DNA from: Nothopassalora personata
Taxonomy: Eukaryota; Ascomycota; Dothideomycetes; Mycosphaerellales; Mycosphaerellaceae
Direction: 5' to 3'
NCBI GenBank assembly: GCA_033816765.1
Contig: CM066291.1
Location: 3,472,001-3,536,000, forward strand
Length of the DNA stretch: 64,000 nt
In this document: positions 20,704-30,737 of the stretch, one piece after another
Layout: each line of letters starts with the position of its first letter
How positions within the stretch are numbered: position 1 is the first letter of the stretch
Notes under the pieces: generated by a model
What the model was told of the DNA's origin: nothing
The model's database searches: none
Seen by the model: only the letters and a program-made list of their open reading frames with translations
Program-made: the position numbers and the translations under genes

Positions 20704-21980
20704 ATGAAAGTACAAGGAATGTTGAACAAGCTCCATGGCCAGCCCGAAAGCTATGACCGCAAGAGCAAGTACCAGATGGGTCGCACGCTCGGTGCGGGCA
20801 CCTATGGTATTGTCAAGGAAGCCAATGGCCCGAATGGCAAAGTCGCAGTCAAGATCATCCTGAAGAAGAACGTCAAGGGGAACGATCAGATGGTGTACGA
20901 CGAGCTGGAAATGCTGCAGACCCTCAGACACCCACACATTGTCAAGTTCGTGGACTGGTTCGAAAGCCGCGACAAATACTACATCATCACGGAACTTGCC
21001 CAAGGCGGAGAGCTGTTCGACCGCATTTGCGACAAAGGCAAGTTTACAGAGAAGGACGCATCCGCGACAATAAGACAAGTCCTGGACGCCGTCAACTACC
21101 TGCACTCCAAAGATGTCGTGCATCGAGACCTCAAGCCGGAGAACCTTCTTTACATGACCCGCGACGAGGACTCGGACCTGGTGTTGGCAGACTTTGGCAT
21201 CGCGAAGCATCTCGACACTCCCGAAGGTGTGCTCAAGACCATGGCGGGCTCCTTTGGCTATGCTGCGCCGGAAGTCATGCTCAAGAAAGGCCATAGTAAG
21301 CCAGTCGATATCTGGTCGCTTGGCGTCATCACCTACACTCTCCTCTGCGGTTACTCTCCCTTCCGCTCAGAATCGCTCAACGACTTGATCGATGAAACGC
21401 GAAACGGGCGCGTGGTCTTCCACGAGCGATATTGGAAGGACGTTTCGAAGGAAGCGAAGAACTTCATTCTGTCCTGCCTCAAGCCCGATCCACAGCAGCG
21501 AGTCTCGAGCCAGCAAGCATTGAACGACCCATGGATTGCAGGCAAGGGTGCGACTGACCACAACTTGCTTCCCGAGATCAAGGCATATATGGCACGCGCT
21601 CGTCTGAAGAGAGGTATCGATCTCGTCAAGCTCGCCAACCGCATCGAAGCGCTCAAGATGCAGGAAGACGAGGAAGAAGATGTACCGCAAGAGGCCGACG
21701 TGCCAGCCGATCCAATTGCTGCAGCCGATCAGTCTGTCAGCCATCGGCACGGTGGCACCGCGAGCAACTCGAGTCTGGCGGTGCCTGAGCATGAGCCACA
21801 GAGGAAGCGGAGTCTTAGTAAGCTGGCGAAGAGCGCGATCTTCCGCGAGGTATGTGAGGCCTGAACGTGCGATGGAGCAGCTGCTAACGTGAACAGGTGG
21901 TACTTGCAAAGGTGCGCGAAATGAAGGCTGAGGAAGAGAAGCAGAAGACGCTGTCAGAACACAACAGCAAGGCGACATGA
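20704..21980 (+). CDS. Ca2+/calmodulin-dependent protein kinase, Cmk1-like
   Basis: Exons are 20704-21849 and 21897-21980. The 47-nt intron has GTATGT and ACAG ends with a GCTAAC branch site. The protein is 409 residues. Kinase subdomains are in order: glycine loop [21 protein letters not shown] with the ATP lysine, catalytic [18 protein letters not shown], the activation segment [12 protein letters not shown], and [20 protein letters not shown]. The following region ([20 protein letters not shown]) fits an autoinhibitory/calmodulin-binding segment, and the tail is acidic then Ser/Lys-rich. Yeast and fission-yeast Cmk kinases act in calcium stress responses. An upstream in-frame ATG at 20674 would add 10 residues. 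The internal [13 protein letters not shown] is the start usually seen in relatives, so the start is uncertain by 5-15 residues. Confidence 0.92.
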
Positions 21981-22213
21981 TGGAGTTGTGGAGTTCAGGT
22001 CAAGATTCGAGCGATGAGCAGATGCTGTGAGGCGTACTGAGTGCACGCTGCTTTTCTTCCAAGTTCACCTAGACACGACAGAATCGATTGAGTCCTTTCC
22101 CTCGCCGCGCTCTTCATCTCATAGCTCGCAGCTGTGCCACCGTCCAGCCACTGTCCTACTCAAGGTCCTGATCCCCTCTCGAGCTCATCCTCCCATCGCA
22201 TCGTCATCATCCT

Positions 22214-22611
22214 CTACCTCGTCTTATTCACAAACGCGTTGCCATAAGCCACCAATCCAATTGTCGCCAATACACTGAGACCTGTCGGCAATGGCTTAAA
22301 CCCTCCCCTGATTGCTCTCGGGATCGATGAGCCAGCGAGAACTACGGATGCCAGCAGTGCGAGCTCGACGCCGTACGAGGCCTTTTGTTGCAGACGGTAG
22401 CCGCCGAGCAGGTAGAGGGAGCCAACTGTCACGCCTGCGGCGACGGAGGGGACGGACCCCGTGCGGACGTAGCCTGTGATTCCGCCGCCGGCGGTCAGGG
22501 CGCCGAGGACGAGGGCGATTGTGCTGAGGGACTAGGTGGGAGGGTTAGTAGCGGGCTCATACGTGGGAGGGATAGCTATGCCGTAGCTGAAGGGAGGAGG
22601 AAGCGTACCAT
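22214..22611 (-). CDS. TMEM14-family small membrane protein
   Basis: Coding exons are 22609-22611 (just the ATG) and 22214-22531. The 77-nt intron has a GTACGC donor, a GCTACTAAC branch and a CCTAG acceptor. Translation gives M-SLSTIALVLGALTAGGGI, then TGYVRTGSVPSVAAGVTVGS, about 106 residues. It has three to four hydrophobic helices and the GY-R-GS-PS-AG pattern typical of TMEM14/UPF0136 (yeast Tmh11). TMEM14C in animals is a mitochondrial inner-membrane protein needed for porphyrin import; the fungal role is unproven. The start rests on splice logic, because the long exon itself has no suitable upstream ATG. The gene is divergent from OST2. Confidence 0.82.
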
Positions 22612-22974
22612 TCTGGGCTGTTGCTGGACTGTTCCACGAGGCGTTGTTTGGGTGCTGGGCATTGAACTTGGTGGTGTAATGCGTGAGTTGATCTGACGTT
22701 TGATGAGGAAGTGCAAGGATAGCTTACCTATTGACGCAATGCTATGGAACCAAGAAGGCACAGTGGTAATCCCGAGGCCTGTAGCTTCGTTGTTACCGAT
22801 GGGGTTACACATGTGCCGACTCTCCGGTCTGGAACGGCCCGCAGTCGATGGCCATAGCTTATGCCAGCTTGCATTGGCATTGCGTCGCAAGCTCGGCTGA
22901 CATATGAAGACAACAGTTCAACATCCTCACAACCATATTCCTTTGCCATCACCACGCAGAACCGGTCGACAACA
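22612..22974. promoter_or_regulatory. 363-bp bidirectional promoter of TMEM14-like and OST2 genes
   Basis: The two starts are 363 bp apart and diverge, so both promoters must lie here. I see no clear TATA box or named binding site. The minus-strand frame through it has no domain features. Confidence 0.6.
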
Positions 22975-23709
22975 ATGCCTCCGCGCAAGTCCGCGAACGC
23001 AACTCCCTCGCCCGCCAAAGTCATCGACCGCAGCACCTCGGCTCAACCCATCAAGTCCACAACGACAACCAACTCATCAAGCCAACAACCCGCGATCCGC
23101 TCCCTTCAAGATGCGCAGAACATCCTGATCAACGTCTGGAACAACTACGTCTCCCAGACGCCTCAACGGACAAAATTACTCGATGCATTCCTGGGCTTCC
23201 TGGCGGTGGTGGGAGCCCTGCAGTTCGTGTATTGTATAATAGCAGGAAATTACGTGAGTTGAAACAGCACAATGAGGAGTGGGACAGAGCCTTGCTGATA
23301 GAACGATAGCCATTCAACGCTTTCCTGTCAGGATTCTCGGCGTGCGTGGGACAGTTTGTGCTCACGGTCAGTTTGAGGATTCAAACGAACCCGGAGAATG
23401 GGAAGGATTTTGGGAGTATATCGCATGAGAGGTACGTGAAACGCATGGCTGGAATCCAGGCAAATCTGTAATGTCTTCGCACTTCTGGAGATCCGGCTGG
23501 CAAGAGCAAGGAATGGAATTTAATAGCTGCCTTGTTTCCAGGGGCAGTCGTGCATCCAGAGATACGATCTGACCCAGTGAGGCGACATATGTGCTGGAGG
23601 GATGGGTTGGGGACAGCATGTGCTGACATATTTTGACTTCAGGGCATTCGCAGATTTCGTCTTCGGAAGCATCATCTTGCACTTCTTTTGCGTCAACTTC
23701 ATCAACTAG
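22975..23709 (+). CDS. OST2: Oligosaccharyltransferase subunit Ost2/DAD1
   Basis: Three exons: 22975-23253, 23310-23431 and 23643-23709. Introns are 56 nt (GTGAGT...GATAG) and 211 nt (GTACGT...TTCAG). The spliced protein is 155 residues: a Ser/Thr-rich N-terminus, then [73 protein letters not shown] and the terminal [20 protein letters not shown]. This is the DAD1/Ost2 signature with three membrane segments. It is an essential subunit of the ER oligosaccharyltransferase that N-glycosylates nascent proteins. The third exon is only 22 codons, but it supplies the conserved terminal helix. Confidence 0.93.
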
Positions 23710-23841
23710 GCGAAGGCATTGCAGGCATGCTTTTGCATGGACACGAAACTGGACTCAGCTTCCAGAGCAGAGCCAGACATTTGACAGAGGTATAGACTAC
23801 GATGCTGTCTCAGAGACAAAGCACCATCGCCGCACCTTCAT

Positions 23842-24915
23842 CTACCCTATCTTGATCACGACCTTAGAGAAATGCTCCCGCTTCACCGTCCTTTCATACG
23901 CATCTTTCACTTCTTCCAAGCCAAACACTATATCATCGAGCACCGGTTGTAAATCCTGCTCTTCGATGAAACTAACCATATCCTTGAACTGCTTCCTTGT
24001 TCCCAGCAAAATATCTCTGACGAGATAGACATGAAAGACAGAGCTCAGCATAGGAACAGGCTAGTCAGCACCAAGCAATCCCGTGGCAGCGATTACACCA
24101 TCAGTTCGAACAGCCGTCAGACTCTTTCAGCGTACTGTCCCCGCCGACGTCGACAATAAGATCAAAGCCGGCATCTCCAGGTACGAGCTTGCGAGCCTCA
24201 GCACCCCAAGCTGGAGTCGTGCGATAGTTGATTACATGCTCTGCGCCCAGCTCTCTCAAATCTCGTCCGACGAAGTGGTAGCAACGACATGTAACGACAT
24301 GCGCACCCACTGCGGTAGCAAACTGCAGGGCGGCAATACTCACACCACCAGTACCCTGCACAAGGATCCAAACGCCTTTCTTCACCTCGCGACCAGCAAG
24401 TCCGAAGAGAGCGTTCCATGCGGTGAGGTCACTGCAAGTCAATGTGGCAGCCCGTGCGAAGTCCAGACTCTGGGGTGCTTTGATCAAAGCCGTCTGCGGG
24501 AAGTGTCCATACTCTCGGGGCGTGCCATCGAGACCGTGACCAAGGCCAGCTGAGATCTCGGCCATGGATGGAGGGAGAGCATTACCGTCTTCCGTTGGTG
24601 CCAGGTGTGTTACGATTCTATCTCCGATTGAGAAGTCCTGAACTTTCGACCCGATGGCTTTGACGATGCCAGCACCGTCTGAGCATGGAACGATATCCCT
24701 AAGAAGTTCGCCGAGAGCATCCTAGTGGTTTTCAGTACCATTTCCGATACCGCGGCGTTGAAGACTAACGCACGTTTGCAATAATAAGATCTCGATAATT
24801 CAGACTCGCAGCACGAAGTTCCACCGACACCTCACTTTCCCCAAGTGAGCCCAGCGTAGCTTGTTGGTCCAGCTGCAGATGTTGGATGTCCGTTGTTGTC
24901 TTGGGGAGCTTCCAT
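23842..24915 (-). pseudogene. Decayed MDR-family alcohol dehydrogenase
   Basis: Pieces on the minus strand assemble a zinc-less NAD(P)-dependent alcohol dehydrogenase/quinone reductase: SVELRAASLNYRDLIIAN, a normal 50-nt intron near 24723-24774, DIVPCSDGAGIVKAIGSKV, LTCSDLTAWNALFGLAG, WILVQGTGGVSIAALQFA (Rossmann motif) and ERTVKREHFSKVVIKIG at the end. Damage: the only start ATG (24915) is one base out of frame with the body; a 10-bp direct duplication (24282-24301) disrupts HVVATTSSDE; a one-base loss near 24120 shifts the frame after STLKES; and a TAG at 24061-24063 interrupts LLGAD. The frame restored after the 10-bp duplication implies a further compensating indel. A full enzyme cannot be made. 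Confidence 0.8.
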
Positions 24916-25512
24916 TGTGAGTGTGTTTGTGAGGTTCCGGCTGTTATGGTAGCGGCGGAGCTGGAATATCAATGATTGAAGAGCCGGTCTCGTGATGCTG
25001 TTGTCCCGACAGCGGCCCATGGTTGGCAGGTTTCCACGACCTTTTCCGACATCTTGCATGAGGTGGATCTTGTTTGAAGCGCTTGGCGCGCGTTATTAAT
25101 GCAGCTTCTGGCAGGATGAAGAAGGGCCGGACCAGTGCCGAAGGTTTTCCGGGCGATCTCTTGACCAGTCACGATAGGTGATGTGGTTTGGAGGGTGTGA
25201 GTATGGCGCGATTGTGTAACACACCTTTGGCGATCGCGGGAGTACCTCAGACGGAGGAAGGAAGCTGTTGTGAGCCTTGGAGTGTTAGCTTGGCTCGTCC
25301 TTTCCTTTGCATATACTTGATCGATGACTGACGAATATACCAGTCGTTTTGCTCGACGTTCGCCTCCTTGTTGTTTGCGCAACTCGGGCATGGACTGGAA
25401 GAATCGCTACATCGCGCCTTGGTATAGCTACGCAGACCAGGTCAGCCCTACATTACATATTCAGGTCTTGTGATGCCTGCATGAGGGAGTTGTCTGGAAG
25501 CTGCGTTGAGCG
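24916..25512. other. Intergenic between pseudogenes
   Basis: No domain-bearing frame on either strand. Probably the promoter of the decayed dehydrogenase plus the flank of the VWA relic. Confidence 0.5.
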
Positions 25513-25800
25513 CTAGCTGAAGATGTCTTTCCAATGCTCGCTACTTGCACCACGCAGTGCTTGGATGTCCTCGTCTTTACAGTTCACACCATCGGTCAGC
25601 AGTATGATGCGGGATGATGAACGAAGCAACAAGCTTCTTCAGACATGAGGGTACTGACGACGACGGTCGATTGCATCCATAATGCCCGAAATATTTGTTC
25701 CTCCAGAACACGATCAACCCTCGGCAGTCAGCTCGTTGAGGAACTTGTTTATCTTAAAACGGACATCATCGTATCCGAGCCTCAAGTCACATTTTACTAA
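25513..25800 (-). pseudogene. Relic of a VWA-domain protein
   Basis: The minus strand reads KCDLRLGYDDVRFKINKFLN, a TGA at 25714-25716, then SGGTNISGIMDAIDRR, followed after a frame break by IILLTDGVNCKDEDIQALRG, ASSEHWKDIFS and a TAG stop. SGGTNI...D and LLTDG correspond to the second and third metal-ion-dependent adhesion site motifs of von Willebrand A domains. The first motif (DxSxS) is not readable, so the N-terminal part is lost or overlaps the SDR relic. The gap between the two MIDAS motifs is too short for an intron, so this is a pseudogene. Confidence 0.6.
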
Positions 25801-25892
25801 GTAGAAAGGGAAGGCCTTCTGTCGTCTCCATCAATCACCACCGTCTTGAGACCAGAACAACACCAGCCATATTCCCGTTGTCAATCAATCAC

Positions 25893-26752
25893 GTTGTCGT
25901 CATAACAGATCCCAGCGGCTGCGGCATAGCCATAGCCAGAAGACTAGCATGTGGTAGGAAGATCATCACCGACAGCCGCTGCCAGAAAAGCCGCATCGCT
26001 GCAGGCGTCTCTGCGAGCGGAAGGCCACGCCATTGAGCTCTCACCCCCTCGACGTAACGGACCGCACCTCAGTTGTGGTCCTTCGCACGGAAAGCGGCAA
26101 AAGCCGGAACCATCGACGCGGTCGTCCACACCTCAGGCGTCTCGCCGCAATCTGCAACGGCGAAGTCGAGCAAGTTCTTCAAGTCAACTTCCACGGCACA
26201 ACCTAAATCATCGACGCCTCTCTCCCAGGATCGCGCCCCGAAGCGTCTTCCATCCACCTATCCAGCATCGCCGAGCACATGGCACCGCCAATCTCTCCAG
26301 AGCTACGACGGCACTTCGCCAAATCCTCTACAAAGGACCTGATCACGCACGGGGCATGGACTGCGTTGAACGTTCACGACATCCACATCGTCTACGCCCA
26401 CGTCAAACAAGCCACGACTCTCCGCGTCCAAGGTTACGCGAAATCCGTCGGCGACAAAGGCCCGAGGACCAACAGCATCTCGCCCGCCATCGTCTTGACG
26501 AGTATTCGTCAGGCGGAGGTGAAGGAGAGACCTCAGTTGGATGAGATGTTGAAGCTGACGGGGATGAAGCCGTATGAATCAACGGAGGATGTGGCCGCTG
26601 CGGTCAGTCTCCTTGCGGGCAGGGGGAGTAATTGGATTACTGGGACGGACTTTCTTCTGGATGGTGGTGCAGTGGCGGCGATTAGGTTTGGTGAAGTGCC
26701 TCAGGTGAAGGGTGAGGGGAGTAAGTGCGCGGCGATGGCGGCTGCAGCTTGA
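25893..26752 (+). pseudogene. Decayed short-chain dehydrogenase/reductase
   Basis: Frame pieces follow an SDR in order: VVVITDPSGCGIAIARRLA (degenerate TGxxxGxG nucleotide motif), LRAEGHAI, LDVTDRTSVV, AGTIDAVVHTSGVSP, VLQVNFHGTT, SSIHLSSIAEHMAPPIS, YAHVKQATTLRVQGYAKSVG (YxxxK catalytic pair), GPRTNSISPAIVLT and NWITGTDFLLDGG. At least four frameshifts separate them, and a TAA at 26204-26206 follows HGTT where family members commonly have Gln, which fits a CAA to TAA change. The last 157 codons (26279-26752) remain open but lack the cofactor domain. No ATG precedes the first piece. Function is lost. Confidence 0.8.
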
Positions 26753-26788
26753 CGAGGTCGTGCCTTTTGAAGAGTTTTATATTCGGCG

Positions 26789-27252
26789 AATTACTCCCAT
26801 GGTGACAATTATGTCGTTAATCACTCCTATGGGGACTCATTTCCAAAAATTACTCCCGTAGGGACCTATAGGGACTGCGATAGGGGTACATTATGGCATA
26901 CACTTATTGCGACGACTACGCTTGCATTCTGCACTATACAGACGGCCAATATAGACTTGTATTACACTAACGGACCCTACCTACCTTATCACGACTTGTA
27001 CTTGTAGTAAATAGGTCGGGTTGTAAGTCCGTGCCCGTGTATAAGCCGGTTATATAGCGGTCTTTCTTCAACCTTAGCTTATATACTACTTTTGGTACCT
27101 TTATATATAGGTACTGCTGCAAGACTAAAGGCTGCCATAATGTGTCCCTGTGGCAGTCATTTGGAATCCCTTTAAGTCCCTATAGGAGTACCTTTCGAAG
27201 ATAAGTCCCTATGGGAGTAATAAACGCCATAATTGTCCCCATGGGAGTAATT
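26789..27252. mobile_element. 464-bp MITE-like element with ~85-bp terminal inverted repeats
   Basis: The left end begins AATTACTCCCATGGTGACAA. The right end, reverse-complemented, begins AATTACTCCCATGGGGACAA and remains similar for about 85 bases. Each end holds about three copies of a sub-repeat close to ATTACTCCCATAGGGAC, itself near-palindromic. The interior is AT-rich and has no coding frame. A target-site duplication is not obvious at the chosen boundaries. Non-autonomous DNA transposons of this shape are common in fungi. It lies 37 bp after the SDR pseudogene. Confidence 0.8.
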
Positions 27253-28412
27253 TAACGATTTGATGATCCTCGCAACGAGACCTCTGGGCTTCCGGAGGGC
27301 CTCCAGGCAGTTGGCACAGGAGAGATAACCACGATGGCGCAGTACAGGCCTGTCATTCCTTAGCGCCACCTCAGTTCTGATCCACAAGACCTGTCGCGCA
27401 CATCGTGGTCGCAAAAGCTCCTCGGCCCAAACCCGTCCCCAAGCTTCATCTTTCACATGCTCAATCCACACTAGGTACGCCAGGTACGCTAGAGGCTAAT
27501 TCGCGACCACCATCCACCAAAGCTCTATCAAGTCCTTAGAAAACTTGCTTCACCACACCAAGAGGTCATGGTCCAACGGCAGGTCACCCGCCATCTGTAC
27601 GTGAGGTCTCGAGGGCTCACTCCCATCTGCGCGCCAGCGCTGGCCTTAAACAAGCCCAGCGATACTCCCCTTGCCTTGTCGAAACAATAACCCTCCTCAA
27701 GCGTGCACATCATGTGCCGGGGGAAATGCGAGTTCGAATCACGCCGGCTCTAAAAAGAAAACAGCACTTTTGGCACGCAGCCACTGCGATTCGAAACTTT
27801 TGAGGCTGAGGGGTTCCAGTTTTCACGAGCGTAGTGATATTGTTGGCAAGCATCAGTACAATGTCAATGTAGTAGTAAGAATGTGATTCTCACTCCAGTC
27901 GCTTACACGTACAAGGGGAGGGGTTGGACTGCTTATGGTTTTGGCGCGTCGAATGCTTGTTCTTAGGACTTGCTTGCTTTACTTTCATCTTGTATTGATT
28001 CCTTTGCCGTCGCTCCCAGTGCATGTGGGTAGACCGACCATCCTTTCAGTGAGTGGTCCTGCACTAGGTCTTGCTGATCGTACTGCTTGCCTGCAGTCTT
28101 GGAAGCAACAAGAGTAGGTTGCAGGTTCTGCTGGAGTACCGCTGTGTTGACACTGCGCTCGAGATTTGATCGTGGCATTCAGGTGTAAGGGAGCCGCTAT
28201 ATTGAAGATTAAGAGTTACTGAAACGGGCGGATCGGAGGCACGTTCTGACACGACACCCGTGATGAGGTCCTAGATCCCTTCAGCTATCAAAGCATCCCT
28301 TCGCACTACATCGCTCAGCAACATATTCGCACGCCACAATGGGTATCCCTTGTTCAACCAACGCACATAAACAAAACCCAACAATCTACCATATCTCAAC
28401 CCGTCCATTCAG
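27253..28412. other. Intergenic with an unrecognised minus-strand fragment
   Basis: A minus-strand frame from about 27471 into the element reads WIEHVKDEAWGRVWAEELL then RTEVALRNDRPVLRHRGYLS. It looks protein-like but has no start, stop or known domain, and it runs into the inverted repeat, so it is probably a relic. A tRNA-like 3' half near 27724-27752 is listed separately. The rest, to the 3' end of the augmin gene, shows nothing. Confidence 0.45.
27724..27752 (+). other. tRNA-like T-arm and acceptor remnant
   Basis: The sequence GCGAGTTCGAATCACGC has a TTCGAAT loop and a 5-bp stem with one mismatch, followed by an acceptor-like CGGCTCTA. No matching 5' acceptor or D-arm is found within 100 bases upstream, so this is at most a 3' tRNA fragment or SINE piece, not a working tRNA gene. 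Confidence 0.3.
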
Positions 28413-30737
28413 TCATTCTCTCCCAACCAGTGGGCTCTCCATCTGAACATTCCTTTCCACATCACTGTCATGATCATGTCCAACCGCATCCGGACTGACG
28501 ATCGGGCTCAATTTCACCTTTGGTCTAGGCTTAAAGATACTGGCGTACTCGGCATCTTCCTCAAAGAGTTTATCGCGGGGTGTGATGTCTCGACGAGGGC
28601 GGCGCTCTTCTTCCTGGACTGCGACGCTGACGGTTGAGCGTCTTGGCGGCGTCTCAAATTGGTTCACTGGAAACGTTGATGTCCGTGAGCGAGCATGTGA
28701 GGCGGGATTTTTGGACTTCGGCGCCGACTGGGGTGCCAGTGAAATCGATTGTCGCGTTCGCTCTTGTAGGGTTGCTCGACGATCGCGAGAAGCAGAGTCT
28801 GGTTCATGTGACGCCTCCGCCTTGTCAGGGCTCGCCCCGACTACATCCGGCTCTACATCTCCAGCATCCTCCGTGCTCTTGAACGCCATCGACATGCGTG
28901 TACGATCGGCGAGCGAGGGCCGCATCGTCCTTCCCACGCCATCAACGTTCCTGGCTACAGGTCCGAGTATAGATGCCTTGGTCGGCATGTCGAAAGCACT
29001 GTCATGATTGCCATAGCTCGATCTGGCCGATTGTGGCGTGCTGGTACCTGAGCCATTCTTTATCGGCGTGCTGGACGGGCTGGTGCCAAGTGCTAGCGAG
29101 CTCGTACTGTCCTGGCGGGAACGCTGAGCGGCAGCGCCGCCAACGACATCATCCATCTGAGGCCCGGGTGACTCCTCGACAGGCGATGCTAATACGGACA
29201 TTCTTCCATCTGACGCGGGCGACATGCCAGTTCCCTTCGTCTTGAGCGGTGAGAAGATCTCCGACTTGAACGGTATTGGTTCGAGTTGGCGAATAACCTT
29301 TGGTTGGTGGTACGAGCGTGACCTCGACGATGGTCGCCTGCCGAACTGCGGTCGGAAAGGTACAGCCGTCTGGGAGTGTGTCCTGTGGTGTTGCTCGTTC
29401 GTTCCATCGAATGAGCCGAGCGATGTGATGCTTGAATTCCTGGCCTCGTGCGAGTGCTGTCGTTGGCGAGATGTAGCCTCTGGTTCTTTCTTCTTCGGCG
29501 AGCGTGGCACCTCCATGGCTGATGTTTTGCGCAATTCTTCTCGCATTGCGGACAAGATCTCATCATACTTCAAGACGCTATCATGCTTCTTACGCTGCTT
29601 CGGCGACGGAGGATCCGGGTCACATGCCATATCGCGTAGAGTCATGTTCTGGTGCTGATCAAACCGCAGACTTGATACGGCTGCACCAGCACCTCCTTTA
29701 GACGCAGGCGGTTTAGTACGAGTGAGCTTGTCGTGAAACTTCTGCCATCGTTGAAGTCGCTGCCTTTGGTGGCGTGTGCGGCTCTCAAGATCTTCAAGTA
29801 TCCCGATGTTGGAGTCCTTGCTCGAGAATAGACGATTCTTCTCGTTCATTGCGCATACTTGAGCAAAGGACTTGGTCAGGAGACTATCCCCACCAGCAGC
29901 ATCGTCGCCGTTCAGTAGCGCGGCGCGGACGTCGCCGCTCCCAATCCAATCTTGTTCCAGCACTTCTTCAGCAATGGCAGCCTTAGGCTGTTTGACTTTT
30001 CGTTGCTGCACTTCCGCCTTGCGCGCCTGCAAATCACCCTCCTTGTCCCGAAAGACATGGAAGAGAGTGTCATAGGTCTGCCTCTTCCGCTGCTTCTCCG
30101 ACAGCAGCTTGGCAAGAGCAGCTTTGTGTGCAACGGCCAACGGCAGCATGCTATCCCTTTGCCTCTGGCCGAGACTCTGCGCGGTGCCCAGCCTTTGTGC
30201 CACCGGCTTGCCATGTGTGTGTCTGCTCTTCTCGTCCACAATAGCCTTTCGCAGCACGATGGTCGAGAAGGACAGACATAGCTCCCAGAACTTGTCTCCT
30301 TGACAGTCGTCCAGCATCGACTTCCTCAGAACGCTGTCCCTGCCCAGCACACCGGCTTTCTTGAGTCCGTCCAGGCATCTGGACAATGCTGCTCGTAGGT
30401 TGATACTCTGCAGTGGCTCGAGGGGCGGGAAGAAAGGCTGTAGCTTGTCGGACGTAGTCGCTGGGTCGTAGACTCGAAACAGATGATATAACGCCCACTC
30501 TGCACACCGAATCCTCGTGCGCGCATCTTGATTGCCGAGACTCGCCGGTGTGATCGCTGGCCAGTCTTGCAAGAGGTCCAACTGCAGCAGGCGCAAGTTG
30601 CGGACAAACAGCGATATGACTGCTGCCATATTGATCTGCACGTCACCAACCTTCGACGTCGATCTCTTGTGCTGATGTCCTCCTGGGTGATGCATACCGC
30701 TGGCTACGGACTTGGCGGTGGAAGGGGGGCGTTCCAT
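28413..30737 (-). CDS. HAUS augmin-like complex subunit 6 N-domain protein
   Basis: Single exon, 774 residues. The N-terminal 250 residues (INMAAVISLFVRNLRLLQLD, RIRCAEWALYHLFRVYDPAT, DKFWELCLSFSTIVLRKAI) match the HAUS6 N-terminal domain, a mostly helical calponin-homology-like fold. The region at about 220-370 is charged and coiled-coil-like (SEKQRKRQTYDTLFHVFRDK). The C-terminal half is Ser/Pro/Arg-rich and disordered, with several SP/TP sites and KKK clusters. HAUS6 in animals, and the corresponding augmin subunit in filamentous fungi, links augmin to gamma-tubulin for microtubule branching in the spindle. It is divergent from the HD-domain gene, 462 bp apart. Confidence 0.85.
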   Translation of the reverse strand: MERPPSTAKSVASGMHHPGGHQHKRSTSKVGDVQINMAAVISLFVRNLRLLQLDLLQDWPAITPASLGNQDARTRIRCAEWALYHLFRVYDPATTSDKLQPFFPPLEPLQSINLRAALSRCLDGLKKAGVLGRDSVLRKSMLDDCQGDKFWELCLSFSTIVLRKAIVDEKSRHTHGKPVAQRLGTAQSLGQRQRDSMLPLAVAHKAALAKLLSEKQRKRQTYDTLFHVFRDKEGDLQARKAEVQQRKVKQPKAAIAEEVLEQDWIGSGDVRAALLNGDDAAGGDSLLTKSFAQVCAMNEKNRLFSSKDSNIGILEDLESRTRHQRQRLQRWQKFHDKLTRTKPPASKGGAGAAVSSLRFDQHQNMTLRDMACDPDPPSPKQRKKHDSVLKYDEILSAMREELRKTSAMEVPRSPKKKEPEATSRQRQHSHEARNSSITSLGSFDGTNEQHHRTHSQTAVPFRPQFGRRPSSRSRSYHQPKVIRQLEPIPFKSEIFSPLKTKGTGMSPASDGRMSVLASPVEESPGPQMDDVVGGAAAQRSRQDSTSSLALGTSPSSTPIKNGSGTSTPQSARSSYGNHDSAFDMPTKASILGPVARNVDGVGRTMRPSLADRTRMSMAFKSTEDAGDVEPDVVGASPDKAEASHEPDSASRDRRATLQERTRQSISLAPQSAPKSKNPASHARSRTSTFPVNQFETPPRRSTVSVAVQEEERRPRRDITPRDKLFEEDAEYASIFKPRPKVKLSPIVSPDAVGHDHDSDVERNVQMESPLVGRE

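Noticed and set aside
25840..25905. First VWA metal-site motif (IDNGNM) upstream of the VWA relic
   Set aside because: It lacks the DxSxS pattern and overlaps the opposite-strand SDR relic start, so it is likely coincidental.
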